From: Embiotoca jacksoni
Taxonomy: Eukaryota; Chordata; Actinopteri; Embiotocidae
Assembly (NCBI GenBank): GCA_022577435.1
Contig: JAKOON010000028.1
Coordinates: 4,720,872 to 4,784,871, forward strand
Direction of reading: 5' to 3'
DNA length: 64,000 bases
Positions within the stretch are counted from its first letter, which is position 1; each line of letters begins with the position of its first letter. The position numbers and the translations under genes are program-made. The notes below the pieces were generated by a model. It was not told where the DNA came from. It made no database searches and saw only the letters and a list, made by a program, of their open reading frames with translations. Below are positions 46,481-61,800 of the stretch, piece after piece.

Positions 46481-46852
46481 GTCACTATAGCATGTCGTCT
46501 AAAATATGATCAAAAAGTCACTATAGCATGTCGTCTAAAATATGATCAAAAAGCCATACTATAGCATGTCGTCTAAAATATGATCAAAAAGCCATACTAT
46601 AGCATGTCGTCTAAAATATGATCAAAAAGTCATACTATAGCATGTCGTTCAAAATATGATCAAAAAGTCACTATAGCATGTCGTCTAAAATATGATCAAA
46701 AAGTCACTATAGCATGTCGTCTAAAATATGATCAAAAAGCCATACTATAGCATGTCGTCTAAAATATGATCAAAAAGCCATACTATAGCATGTCGTCTAA
46801 AATATGATCAAAAAGTCATACTATAGCATGTCGTTCAAAATATGATCAAAAA
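46481..46852 (+). repeat. 186-bp five-monomer higher-order repeat
   Basis: The order 36-36-38-38-38 bp (two GTCACTATAG monomers, two GCCATAC monomers, one GTCATAC monomer with GTCGTTC) occurs twice in tandem, at 46481-46666 and 46667-46852. Confidence 0.85.
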
Positions 46853-49059
46853 GTCATACTAGAGCATGTCGTCTAAAATATGATCAAAAAGTCATACTAT
46901 AGCATGTCGTCTAAAATATGATCAAAAAAGTCATACTATAGCATGTCGTCTAAAATATGATCAAAAAGTCACTATAGCATGTCGTCTAAAATATGATCAA
47001 AAAGTCATACTATAGCATGTCGTCTAAAATATGATCAAAAAGCCATACTATAGCATGTCGTCTAAAATATGATCAAAAAGTCATACTATAGCATGTCGTT
47101 CAAAATATGATCAAAAAGTCACTATAGCATGTCGTCTAAAATATGATCAAAAAGTCATACTATAGCATGTCGTCTAAAATATGACCAAAAAGTCACTATA
47201 GCATGTCGTCTAAAATATGATCAAAAAGTCATACTATAGCATGTCGTTCAAAATATGATCAAAAAGTCATACTATAACATGTCGTCTAAAATATGATCAA
47301 AAAGTCATACTATAGCATGTCGTCTAAAATATGATCAAAAAGTCACTATAGCATGTCGTCTAAAATATGATCAAAAAGTCATACTATAGCATGTCGTCTG
47401 AAATATGATCAAAAAGTCATACTATAGCATGTCATCTAAAATATGATCAAAAAGTCATACTATAGCATGTCGTTCAAAATATGATCAAAAAGTCATACTA
47501 TAGCATGTCATCTAAAATATGATCAAAAAGTCATACTATAGCATGTCATCTAAAATATGATCAAAAAGTCATACTATAGCATGTCATCTAAAATATGATC
47601 AAAAAGTCATACTATAGCATGTCGTTCAAAATATGATCAAAAAGTCATACTATAGCATGTCATCTAAAATATGATCAAAAAGTCATACTATAGCATGTCA
47701 TCTAAAATATGATCAAAAAGTCATACTATAGCATGTCGTTCAAAATATGATCAAAAAGTCATACTATAACATGTCGTCTGAAATATGATCAAAAAGTCAT
47801 ACTATAGCATGTCGTTCAAAATATGATCAAAAAGTCATACCATAGTATGTCGTCTAAAATATGATCAAAAAGTCATACTATAGCATGTCGTCTAAAATAT
47901 GATCAAAAAGTCATACTATAGCATGTCGTCTAAAATATGATCAAAAAGTCATACTATAGCATGTCGTCTAAAATATGATCAAAAAGTCATACTATAGCAT
48001 GTCATCTAAAATATGATCAAAAAGTCATACTATAACATGTCGTCTGAAATATGATCAAAAAGTCATACTATAGCATGTCGTTCAAAATATGATCAAAAAG
48101 TCATACTATAGCATGTCATCTAAAATATGATCAAAAAGTCATACTATAGCATGTCGTCCAAAACATGACAAAAAAGTCATACCATAGTATGTCGTCTAAA
48201 ATATGATCAAAAAGTCATACTATAGCATGTCATCTAAAATATGACCAAAAAGTCATACTATAGCATGTCGTTCAAAATATGATCAAAAAGTCATACTATA
48301 GCATGTCATCTAAAATATGATCAAAAAGTCATACTATAGCATGTCATCTAAAATATGATCAAAAAGTCATACTATAACATGTCGTCTGAAATATGATCAA
48401 AAAGTCATACTATAGCATGTCGTTCAAAATATGATCAAAAAGTCATACTATAGCATGTCATCTAAAATATGATCAAAAAGTCATACTATAGCATGTCATC
48501 TAAAATATGATCAAAAAGTCATACTATAGCATGTCGTTCAAAATATGATCAAAAAGTCATACTATAACATGTCGTCTGAAATATGATCAAAAAGTCATAC
48601 TATAGCATGTCGTCTAAAATATGATCAAAAAGTCATACTATAGCATGTCGTTCAAAATATGATCAAAAAGTCATACCATAGTATGTCGTCTAAAATATGA
48701 TCAAAAAGTCATACTATAGCATGTCGTCTAAAATATGATCAAAAAGTCATACTATAGCATGTCGTCTAAAATATGATCAAAAAGTCATACTATAGCATGT
48801 CGTCTAAAATATGATCAAAAAGTCATACTATAGCATGTCGTCTAAAATATGATCAAAAAGTCACTATAGCATGTCGTCTAAAATATGATCAAAAAGTCAT
48901 ACTATAGCATGTCGTCTAAAATATGATCAAAAAGTCATACTATAGCATGTCGTCTAAAATATGATCAAAAAGTCATACTATAGCATGTCGTCTAAAATAT
49001 GATCAAAAAGTCACTATAGCATGTCGTCTAAAATATGATCAAAAAGTCATACTATAGCA

Positions 49060-52000
49060 TGTCATCTAAAATATGATCAAAAAGTCATACTATAGCATGT
49101 CGTCCAAAACATGACAAAAAAGTCATACCATAGTATGTCGTCTAAAATATGATCAAAAAGTCATACTATAGCATGTCGTCTAAAATATGATCAAAAAGTC
49201 ATACTATAGCATGTCGTCTAAAATATGATCAAAAAGTCATACTATAGCATGTCGTCTAAAATATGATCAAAAAGTCATACTATATCATGTCGTCCAAAAT
49301 ATGGTCAAAAAGTCATACTATAGCATGTCGTCCAAAATATGATCAAACAGTCATACTATAGCATGTCGTCTAAAATATGATCAAAAAGTCATACTATAGC
49401 ATGTCGTCTAAAATATGATCAAAAAGTCATACTATAGTATGTCGTCCAAAATATGACAAAAAAGTCATACTATAGCGTGTCGTCCAAAATATGGTCAAAA
49501 AGTCATACTATAACATGTCGTCCAAAATATGACAAAAAAGTCATACTATAGCATGTCGTCTAAAATATGATCAAAAAGTCATACTATAGCATGTCGTCTA
49601 AAATATGATCAAAAAGTCATACTATATCATGTCGTCCAAAATATGACAAAAAAGTCATACTATAGCGTGTCGTCCAAAATATGGTCAAAAAGTCATACTA
49701 TAACATGTCGTCCAAAATATGACAAAAAAGTCATACTATAGCATGTCGTCTAAAATATGATCAAACAGTCATACTATAGCATGTCGTCTGAAATATGATC
49801 AAAAAGTCATACTATAGCATGTCGTCCAAAACATGACAAAAAAGTCATACTATAGCATGTCGTCCAAAATATGGTCAAAAAGTCATACTATAGTATGTCG
49901 TCTAAAATATGATCAAAAAGTCATACTATAGTATGTCGTCCAAAATATGACAAAAAAGTCACACTATAGCGTGTCGTCCAAAATATGGTCAAAAAGTCAT
50001 ACTATAGCATGTCGTCTAAAATATGATCAAAATGTCATACTATAGCATGTCGTCTAAAATATGATCAAAAAGTCATACTATAACATGTCGTCTAAAATAT
50101 GATCAAAAAGTCATACTATAGCATGTCGTTCAAAATATGATCAAAAAGTCATACTATAGCATGTCGTTCAAAATATGATCAAAAAGTCACTATAGCATGT
50201 CGTCTAAAATATGACCAAAAAGTCACTATAGCATGTCGTCTAAAATATGATCAAAAAGTCATACTATAGCATGTCGTCTAAAATATGATCAAAAAGCCAT
50301 ACTATAGCATGTCGTCTAAAATATGATCAAAAAGTCATACTATAGCATGTCGTTCAAAATATGATCAAAAAGTCATACTATAACATGTCGTCTAAAATAT
50401 GATCAAAAAGTCATACTATAGCATGTCGTTCAAAATATGATCAAAAAGTCATACTATAGCATGTCATCTAAAATATGATCAAAAAGTCATACTATAGCAT
50501 GTCATCTAAAATATGATCAAAAAGTCATACTATAGCATGTCGTCTAAAATATGATCAAAAAGTCATACTATAGCATGTCGTCCAAAATATTGTCAAAAAG
50601 TCATACTATAGCATGTCGTCTGAAATATGATCAAAAAGTCATACTATAGCATGTCGTCTGAAATATGATCAAAAAGTCATACTATAGCATGTCGTCCAAA
50701 ACATGACAAAAAAGTCATACTATAGCATGTCGTCTAAAATATGATCAAAAAGTCATACTATAGCATGTCGTCTAAAATATGATCAAAAAGTCATACTATA
50801 GCATGTCGTCTAAAATATGATCAAAAAGTCATTCTATAGCATGTCGTCTAAAATATGATCAAAAAGTCATACTATAGCATGTCGTCTAAAATATGATCAA
50901 AAAGTCATACTATAGTATGTCGTCCAAAATATGACAAAAAAGTCATACTATAGCGTGTCGTCCAAAATATGGTCAAAAAGTCATACTATAGCATGTCGTC
51001 TAAAATATGATCAAAAAGTCATACTATAGCATGTCGTCTAAAATATGATCAAAAAGTCATACTATAGCATGTCGTCTAAAATATGATCAAAAAGTCATAC
51101 TATAGCATGTCGTCTAAAATATGATCAAAAAGTCATACTATAGTATGTCGTCCAAAATATGACAAAAAAGTCATACTATAGCGTGTCGTCCAAAATATGG
51201 TCAAAAAGTCATACTATAGCGTGTCGTCTAAAATATGATCAAAAAGTCATACTATAGCATGTCGTCTAAAATATGATCAAAAAGTCATACTATAGCATGT
51301 CGTCCAAAATATGGTCAAAAAGTCATACTATAGCATGTCGTCTAAAATATGATCAAAAAGTCATACTATAGCATGTCGTCTAAAATATGATCAAAAAGTC
51401 ATACTATAGCATGTCGTCTAAAATATGATCAAAAAGTCATACTATAGCATGTCGTCTAAAATATGATCAAAAAGTCATACTATAGCATGTCGTCTAAAAT
51501 ATGATCAAAAAGTCATACTATAGCATGTCGTCTAAAATATGATCAAAAAGTCATACTATAGCATGTCGTCTAAAATATGATCAAAAAGTCATACTATAGC
51601 ATGTCGTCTAAAATATGATCAAAAAGTCATACTATAGCATGTCGTCTAAAATATGATCAAAAAGTCATACTATAGCATGTCGTCTAAAATATGATCAAAA
51701 AGTCATACTATAGCATGTCGTCCAAAATATGGTCAAAAAGTCATACTATAGCATGTCGTCTAAAATATGACCAAAAAGTCATACTATAGCATGTCGTCCA
51801 AAATATGGTCAAAAAGTCATACTATAGCATGTCGTCAAAAATATGATCAAAAAGTCATACTATAGCATGTCGTCAAAAATATGATCAAAAAGTCATACTA
51901 TAGCATGTCGTCCAAAATATGACAAAAAAGTCATACTATAGCATGTCGTCTAAAATATGATCAAAAAGTCATACTATAGTATGTCGTCCAAAATATGGTC

Positions 52001-55000
52001 AAAAAGTCATACTATAGCATGTCGTCTAAAATATGATCAAAATGTCATACTATAGCATGTCGTCTAAAATATGATCAAAAAGTCATACTATAACATGTCG
52101 TCTAAAATATGATCAAAAAGTCATACTATAGCATGTCGTTCAAAATATGATCAAAAAGTCATACTATAGCATGTCGTCTAAAATATGATCAAAAAGTCAT
52201 ACTATAGCATGTCGTCCAAAATATGGTCAAAAAGTCATACTATAGCATGTCGTCTAAAATATGATCAAAAAGTCATACTATAGCATGTCGTCTAAAATAT
52301 GATCAAAAAGTCATACTATAGCATGTCATCTAAGATATGATCAAAAAGTCATACTATAGCATGTCATCTAAGATATGATCAAAAAGTCATACTATAGCAT
52401 GTCGTCTAAAATATGATCAAAAAGTCATACTATAGCATGTCATCTAAGATATGATCAAAAAGTCATACTATAGCATGTCATCTAAGATATGATCAAAAAG
52501 TCATACTATAGCATGTCGTCTAAAATATGACCAAAAAGTCATACAATTGCATGTCGTTCAAAATATGATCAAAAAGTCATACTATAGCATGTCGTCTAAA
52601 ATATGGTCAAAAAGTCATACTATAGCATGTCGTCTAAAATATGATCAAAAAGTCATACTATAGCGTGTCGTCTAAAATATGATCAAAAAGTCATACTATA
52701 GCGTGTCGTCCAAAATATGGTCAAACAGTCATACTATAGCATGTCATCTAAAATATGACCAAAAAGTCATACTATAGCAGGTCGTCTAAAATATGATCAA
52801 AAAGTCATACTATAGCATGTCATCTAAAATATGATCAAAAAGTCATACTATAGCATGTCGTCCAAAACATGACAAAAAAGTCATACCATAGTATGTCGTC
52901 TAAAATATGATCAAAAAGTCATACTATAGCATGTCGTCTAAAATATGATCAAAAAGTCATACTATAGCATGTCGTCTAAAATATGATCAAAAAGTCATAC
53001 TATAGCATGTCGTCTAAAATATGATCAAAAAGTCATACTATATCATGTCGTCCAAAATATGGTCAAAAAGTCATACTATAGCATGTCGTCCAAAATATGA
53101 TCAAACAGTCATACTATAGCATGTCGTCTAAAATATGATCAAAAAGTCATACTATAGCATGTCGTCTAAAATATGATCAAAAAGTCATACTATAGTATGT
53201 CGTCCAAAATATGACAAAAAAGTCATACTATAGCGTGTCGTCCAAAATATGGTCAAAAAGTCATACTATAACATGTCGTCCAAAATATGACAAAAAAGTC
53301 ATACTATAGCATGTCGTCTAAAATATGATCAAAAAGTCATACTATAGCATGTCGTCTAAAATATGATCAAAAAGTCATACTATATCATGTCGTCCAAAAT
53401 ATGATCAAACAGTCATACTATAGCATGTCGTCTGAAATATGATCAAAAAGTCATACTATAGCATGTCGTCCAAAACATGACAAAAAAGTCATACTATAGC
53501 ATGTCGTCCAAAATATGGTCAAAAAGTCATACTATAGTATGTCGTCTAAAATATGATCAAAAAGTCATACTATAGTATGTCGTCCAAAATATGACAAAAA
53601 AGTCACACTATAGCGTGTCGTCCAAAATATGGTCAAAAAGTCATACTATAGTATGTCGTCTAAAATATGATCAAAAAGTCATACTATAGTATGTCGTCCA
53701 AAATATGACAAAAAAGTCACACTATAGCGTGTCGTCCAAAATATGGTCAAAAAGTCATACTATAGCATGTCGTCCAAAATATGATCAAAAAGTCATACTA
53801 TAGCATGTCGTCCAAAACATGACAAAAAAGTCATACTATAGCATGTCGTCCAAAATATGGTCAAAAAGTCATACTATAGTATGTCGTCTAAAATATGATC
53901 AAAAAGTCATACTATAGTATGTCGTCCAAAATATGACAAAAAAGTCACACTATAGCGTGTCGTCCAAAATATGGTCAAAAAGTCATACTATAGTATGTCG
54001 TCCAAAATATGGTCAAAAAGTCATACTATAGTATGTCGTCCAAAATATGACAAAAAAGTCACACTATAGCGTGTCGTCCAAAATATGGTCAAAAAGTCAT
54101 ACTATAGTATGTCGTCTAAAATATGATCAAAAAGTCATACTATAGTATGTCGTCCAAAATATGACAAAAAAGTCACACTATAGCGTGTCGTCCAAAATAT
54201 GGTCAAAAAGTCATACTATAGCATGTCGTCCAAAATATGATCAAAAAGTCATACTATAGCATGTCGTCCAAAACATGACAAAAAAGTCATACTATAGCAT
54301 GTCGTCCAAAATATGGTCAAAAAGTCATACTATAGTATGTCGTCTAAAATATGATCAAAAAGTCATACTATAGTATGTCGTCCAAAATATGACAAAAAAG
54401 TCACACTATAGCGTGTCGTCCAAAATATGGTCAAAATGTCATACTATAGCATGTCGTCTAAAATATGATCAAAAAGTCATACTATAACATGTCGTCTAAA
54501 ATATGATCAAAAAGTCATACTATAGCATGTCGTTCAAAATATGATCAAAAAGTCAAACTATAGCATGTCGTTCAAAATATGATCAAAAAGTCACTATAGC
54601 ATGTCGTCTAAAATATGACCAAAAAGTCACTATAGCATGTCGTCTAAAATATGATCAAAAAGTCATACTATAGCATGTCGTCTAAAATATGATCAAAAAG
54701 CCATACTATAGCATGTCGTCTAAAATATGATCAAAAAGTCATACTATAGCATGTCGTTCAAAATATGATCAAAAAGTCATACTATAACATGTCGTCTAAA
54801 ATATGATCAAAAAGTCATACTATAGCATGTCGTTCAAAATATGATCAAAAAGTCATACTATAGCATGTCATCTAAAATATGATCAAAAAGTCATACTATA
54901 GCATGTCATCTAAAATATGATCAAAAAGTCATACTATAGCATGTCGTCTAAAATATGATCAAAAAGTCATACTATAGCATGTCGTCCAAAATATTGTCAA

Positions 55001-57060
55001 AAAGTCATACTATAGCATGTCGTCTGAAATATGATCAAAAAGTCATACTATAGCATGTCGTCTGAAATATGATCAAAAAGTCATACTATAGCATGTCGTC
55101 CAAAACATGACAAAAAAGTCATACTATAGCATGTCGTCTAAAATATGATCAAAAAGTCATACTATAGCATGTCGTCTAAAATATGATCAAAAAGTCATAC
55201 TATAGCATGTCGTCTAAAATATGATCAAAAAGTCATTCTATAGCATGTCGTCTAAAATATGATCAAAAAGTCATACTATAGCATGTCGTCTAAAATATGA
55301 TCAAAAAGTCATACTATAGTATGTCGTCCAAAATATGACAAAAAAGTCATACTATAGCGTGTCGTCCAAAATATGGTCAAAAAGTCATACTATAGCGTGT
55401 CGTCTAAAATATGATCAAAAAAGTCATACTATAGCATGTCGTCTAAAATATGATCAAAAAGTCATACTATAGCATGTCGTCTAAAATATGATCAAAAAGT
55501 CATACTATAGCATGTCGTCTAAAATATGATCAAAAAGTCATACTATAGCATGTCGTCTAAAATATGATCAAAAAGTCATACTATAGTATGTCGTCCAAAA
55601 TATGACAAAAAAGTCATACTATAGCGTGTCGTCCAAAATATGGTCAAAAAGTCATACTATAGCGTGTCGTCTAAAATATGATCAAAAAGTCATACTATAG
55701 CATGTCGTCTAAAATATGATCAAAAAGTCATACTATAGCATGTCGTCCAAAATATGGTCAAAAAGTCATACTATAGCATGTCGTCTAAAATATGATCAAA
55801 AAGTCATACTATAGCATGTCGTCTAAAATATGATCAAAAAGTCATACTATAGCATGTCGTCTAAAATATGATCAAAAAGTCATACTATAGCATGTCGTCT
55901 AAAATATGATCAAAAAGTCATACTATAGCATGTCGTCTAAAATATGATCAAAAGTCATACTATAGCATGTCGTCTAAAATATGATCAAAAAGTCATACTA
56001 TAGCATGTCGTCTAAAATATGATCAAAAAGTCATACTATAGCATGTCGTCCAAAATATGGTCAAAAAGTCATACTATAGCATGTCGTCTAAAATATGATC
56101 AAAAAGTCATACTATAGCATGTCGTCCAAAATATGGTCAAAAAGTCATACTATAGCATGTCGTCAAAAATATGATCAAAAAGTCATACTATAGCATGTCG
56201 TCAAAAATATGATCAAAAAGTCATACTATAGCATGTCGTCCAAAATATGACAAAAAAGTCATACTATAGCATGTCGTCTAAAATATGATCAAAAAGTCAT
56301 ACTATAGTATGTCGTCCAAAATATGGTCAAAAAGTCATACTATAGCATGTCGTCTAAAATATGATCAAAATGTCATACTATAGCATGTCGTCTAAAATAT
56401 GATCAAAAAGTCATACTATAACATGTCGTCTAAAATATGATCAAAAAGTCATACTATAGCATGTCGTTCAAAATATGATCAAAAAGTCATACTATAGCAT
56501 GTCGTCTAAAATATGATCAAAAGTCATACTATAGCATGTCGTCCAAAATATGGTCAAAAAAGTCATACTATAGCATGTCGTCTAAAATATGATCAAAAAG
56601 TCATACTATAGCATGTCGTCTAAAATATGATCAAAAAGTCATACTATAGCATGTCATCTAAGATATGATCAAAAAGTCATACTATAGCATGTCATCTAAG
56701 ATATGATCAAAAAGTCATACTATAGCATGTCGTCTAAAATATGATCAAAAAGTCATACTATAGCATGTCATCTAAGATATGATCAAAAAGTCATACTATA
56801 GCATGTCATCTAAGATATGATCAAAAAGTCATACTATAGCATGTCGTCTAAAATATGACCAAAAAGTCATACAATTGCATGTCGTTCAAAATATGATCAA
56901 AAAGTCATACTATAGCATGTCGTCTAAAATATGGTCAAAAAGTCATACTATAGCATGTCGTCTAAAATATGATCAAAAAGTCATACTATAGCGTGTCGTC
57001 TAAAATATGATCAAAAAGTCATACTATAGCGTGTCGTCCAAAATATGGTCAAACAGTCTA
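49060..57060 (+). repeat. tandem blocks of about 3.76 and 4.4 kb within the satellite
   Basis: The same order of variant monomers occurs twice. Marker GTCGTCCAAAACATGACA followed by CCATAGTATG: 49099 and 52857 (offset 3758). Marker GTCACACTATAGCGTG: 49958 and 54400 (4442). AAAATGTCAT: 50029 and 54433 (4404). GTCATTCTATAGC: 50828 and 55232 (4404). AAAATGTCAT again: 52039 and 56367 (4328). CATACAATTGCATG: 52540 and 56868 (4328). The offset 3758 equals 97 units of 38 plus 2 units of 36. The later offset changes are whole monomers. Confidence 0.9.
53500..54430 (+). repeat. 114-bp trimer higher-order repeat zone
   Basis: A three-monomer unit (variants GTATGTCGTCT, GTATGTCGTCC.GACAAAA, and CACACTATAGCGTG.GGTC) is repeated. 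GTCACAC occurs at 53602, 53716, 53944, 54058, 54172 and 54400, spacings of 114 or 228 bp. The first block has a single such unit at 49958. The gain of 684 bp (18 monomers) accounts exactly for the offset change from 3758 to 4442. Confidence 0.88.
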
Positions 57061-58857
57061 TACTATAGCATGTCATCTAAAATATGACCAAAAAGTCATA
57101 CTATAGCATGTCGTCTAAAATATGGTCAAAAAGTCATACTATAGCATGTCGTCCAAAATATGACAAAAAAGTCATACTATAGCATGTCGTCTAAAATATG
57201 ACCAAAAAGTCATACTATAGTATGTCGTCCAAAATATGGTCAAAAAGTCATACTATAGCATGTCGTCTAAAATATGATCAAAATGTCATACTATAGCATG
57301 TCGTCTAAAATATGATCAAAAAGTCATACTATAACATGTCGTCTAAAATATGATCAAAAAGTCATACTATAGCATGTCGTCCAAAATATGGTCAAAAAGT
57401 CATACTATAGCATGTCGTCTAAAATATGATCAAAAAGTCATACTATAGCATGTCGTCTAAAATATGATCAAAAAGTCATACTATAGCATGTCGTCCTAAA
57501 ATATGATCAAAAAGTCATACTATAGCATGTCATCTAAGATATGATCAAAAAGTCATACTATAGCATGTCATCTAAGATATGATCAAAAAGTCATACTATA
57601 GCATGTCGTCTAAAATATGATCAAAAAGTCATACTATAGCGTGTCGTCTAAAATATGATCAAACAGTCATACTATAGCATGTCGTCTAAAATATGACCAA
57701 AAAGTCATACTATAGCATGTCATCTAAAATATGATCAAAAAAGTCATACGATAGCATGTCGTCTAAAATATGATCAAAAAGTCATACTATAGCATGTCAT
57801 CTAAGATATGATCAAAAAGTCATACTATAGCATGTCATCTAAGATATGATCAAAAAGTCATACTATAGCATGTCGTCTAAAATATGATCAAAAAGTCATA
57901 CTATAGCATGTCGTCCAAAATATGACAAAAAAGTCATACTATAGCGTGGTCGTCTAAAATATGACAAAAAAGTCATACTATAGCGTGTCGTCTAAAATAT
58001 GATCAAAAAGTCATACTATAGCGTGTCGTCTAAAATATGATCAAAAAGTCATACTATAGCATGTCGTCTAAAATATGATCAAAAAGTCATACTATAGCGT
58101 GTCGTCTAAAATATGATCAAAAAGTCATACTATAGCATGTCGTCTAAAATATGATCAAAAAGTCATACTATAGCATGTCATCTAAGATATGATCAAAAAG
58201 TCATACTATAGCATGTCATCTAAGATATGATCAAAAAGTCATACTATAGCATGTCGTCTAAAATATGATCAAAAAGTCATACTATAGCATGTCGTCCAAA
58301 ATATGACAAAAAAGTCATACTATAGCGTGTCGTCTAAAATATGACAAAAAAGTCATACTATAGCGTGTCGTCTAAAATATGATCAAAAAGTCATACTATA
58401 GCGTGTCGTCTAAAATATGATCAAAAAGTCATACTATAGCATGTCGTCTAAAATATGATCAAAAAGTCATACTATAGCGTGTCGTCTAAAATATGATCAA
58501 AAAGTCATACTATAGCATGTCGTCCAAAAATATGACAAAAAAGTCATACTATAGCGTGTCGTCTAAAATATGATCAAAAAGTCATTACTATAGCGTGTCG
58601 TCTAAAATATGATCAAAAAGTCATACTATAGCATGTCGTCTAAAATATGATCAAAAAGTCATACTATAGCATGTCGTCTAAAATATGATCAAAAAGTCAT
58701 ACTATAGCGTGTCGTCCAAAATATGGTCAAAAAGTCATACTATAGCGTGTCGTCTAAAATATGATCAAAATGTCATACTATAGCATGTCGTCTAAAATAT
58801 GATCAACATACTATAGCATGTCGTCTAAAATATGATCAAAAAGTCATACTATAGCAT

Positions 58858-61800
58858 GTCATCTAAGATATGATCAAAAAGTCATACTATAGCATGTCAT
58901 CTAAGATATGATCAAAAAGTCATACTATAGCATGTCGTCTAAAATATGATCAAAAAGTCATACTATAGCATGACATCTAAGATATGATCAAAAAGTCATA
59001 CTATAGCATGTCATCTAAGATATGATCAAAAAGTCATACTATAGCATGTCGTCTAAAATATGACCAAAAAGTCATACAATTGCATGTCGTTCAAAATATG
59101 ATCAAAAAGTCATACTATAGCATGTCGTCTAAAATATGGTCAAAAAGTCATACTATAGCATGTCGTCTAAAATATGATCAAAAAGTCATACTATAGCGTG
59201 TCGTCTAAAATATGATCAAAAAGTCATACTATAGCGTGTCGTCCAAAATATGATAAAAAAGTCATACTATAGCATGTCGTCTAAAATATGATCAAAAAGT
59301 CATACTATAGCATGTCGTCTAAAATATGGTCAAAAAGTCATACTATAGCATGTCGTCTAAAATATGATCAAAAAGTCATACTATAGCATGTCGTCTAAAA
59401 TATGATCAAAAAGTCATACTATAGCATGTCGTCTAAAATATGATCAAAAAGTCATACTATAGCGTGTCGTCTAAAATATGATCAAAAAGTCATACTATAG
59501 CATGTCGTCTAAAATATGATCAAAAAGTCATACTATAGCGTGTCGTCTAAAATATGATCAAACAGTCATACTATAGCATGTCATCTAAAATATGACCAAA
59601 AAGTCATACTATAGCATGTCGTCTAAAATATGGTCAAAAAGTCATACTATAGCATGTCGTCCAAAATATGACAAAAAAGTCATACTATAGCATGTCGTCT
59701 AAAATATGATCAAAAAGTCATATGTCGTCCAAAATATGGTCAAAAAGTCATACTATAGCATGTCGTCTAAAATATGATCAAAATGTCATACTATAGCATG
59801 TCGTCTAAAATATGATCAAAAAGTCATACTATAACATGTCGTCTAAAATATGATCAAAAAGTCATACTATAGCATGTCGTTCAAAATATGATCAAAAAGT
59901 CATACTATAGCATGTCGTCTAAAATATGATCAAAAAGTCATACTATAGCATGTCGTCTAAAATATGATCAAAAAGTCATACTATAGCATGTCGTCTAAAA
60001 TATGATCAAAAAGTCATACTATAGCATGTCGTCCAAAATATGGTCAAAAAGTCATACTATAGCATGTCGTCTAAAATATGATCAAAAAGTCATACTATAG
60101 CATGTCGTCTAAAATATGATCAAAAAGTCATACTATAGCATGTCGTCTAAAATATGATCAAAAAGTCATACTATAGCATGTCGTCTAAAATATGATCAAA
60201 AAGTCATACTATAGCATGTCATCTAAGATATGATCAAAAAGTCATACTATAGCATGTCATCTAAGATATGATCAAAAAGTCATACTATAGCATGTCGTCT
60301 AAAATATGATCAAAAAGTCATACTATAGCGTGTCGTCTAAAATATGATCAAACAGTCATACTATAGCATGTCATCTAAAATATGATCAAAAAGTCATACT
60401 ATAGCATGTCGTCTAAAATATGATCAAAAAGTCATACTATAGCATGTCATCTAAGATATGATCAAAAAGTCATACTATAGCATGTCATCTAAGATATGAT
60501 CAAAAAGTCATACTATAGCATGTCGTCTAAAATATGATCAAAAAGTCATACTATAGCATGTCGTCCAAAATATGACAAAAAAGTCACACTATAGCGTGTC
60601 GTCCAAAATATGGTCAAAAAGTCATACTATAGCATGTCGTCTAAAATATGATCAAAAAGTCATACTATACCATGTCGTTCAAAATATGATCAAAAAGTCA
60701 TACTATAGCATGTCGTCTAAAATATGATCAAAAAGTCATACTATACCATGTCGTTCAAAATATGATCAAAAAGTCATACTATACCATGTCGTTCAAAATA
60801 TGATCAAAAAGTCATACTATAGCATGTCGTTCAAAATATGATCAAAAAGTCATACTATAGCATGTCGTCCAAAATATGATCAAAAAGTCATACTATAGCA
60901 TGTCGTCTAAAATATGATCAAAAAGTCATACTATAGCATGTCGTCTAAAATATGACCAAAAAGTCATACTATAGCATGTCATCTAAAATATGATCAAAAA
61001 GTCATACTATAGCATGTCGTCTAAAATATGATCAAAAAGTCATACTATAGCATGTCATCTAAGATATGATCAAAAAGTCATACTATAGCATGTCATCTAA
61101 GATATGATCAAAAAGTCATACTATAGCATGTCGTCTAAAATATGATCAAAAAGTCATACTATAGCATGTCGTCCAAAATATGACAAAAAAGTCACACTAT
61201 AGCGTGTCGTCCAAAATATGGTCAAAAAGTCATACTATAGCATGTCGTCTAAAATATGATCAAAAAGTCATACTATACCATGTCGTTCAAAATATGATCA
61301 AAAAGTCATACTATAGCATGTCGTCTAAAATATGATCAAAAAGTCATACTATACCATGTCGTTCAAAATATGATCAAAAAGTCATACTATACCATGTCGT
61401 TCAAAATATGATCAAAAAGTCATACTATAGCATGTCGTTCAAAATATGATCAAAAAGTCATACTATAGCATGTCGTCCAAAATATGATCAAAAAGTCATA
61501 CTATAGCATGTCGTCTAAAATATGATCAAAAAGTCATACTATAGCATGTCGTTCAAAATATGATCAAAAAGTCATACTATAGCATGTCGTCTAAAATATG
61601 ATCAAAAAGTCATACTATAGCATGTCGTCTAAAATATGATCAAAAAGTCATACTATAGCATGTCGTCTAAAATATGATCAAAATGTCATACTATAGCATG
61701 TCGTCTAAAATATGATCAAAAAGTCATACTATAGCATGTCGTCCAAAATATGGTCAAAAAGTCATACTATAGCATGTCGTCTAAAATATGATCAAAAAGT

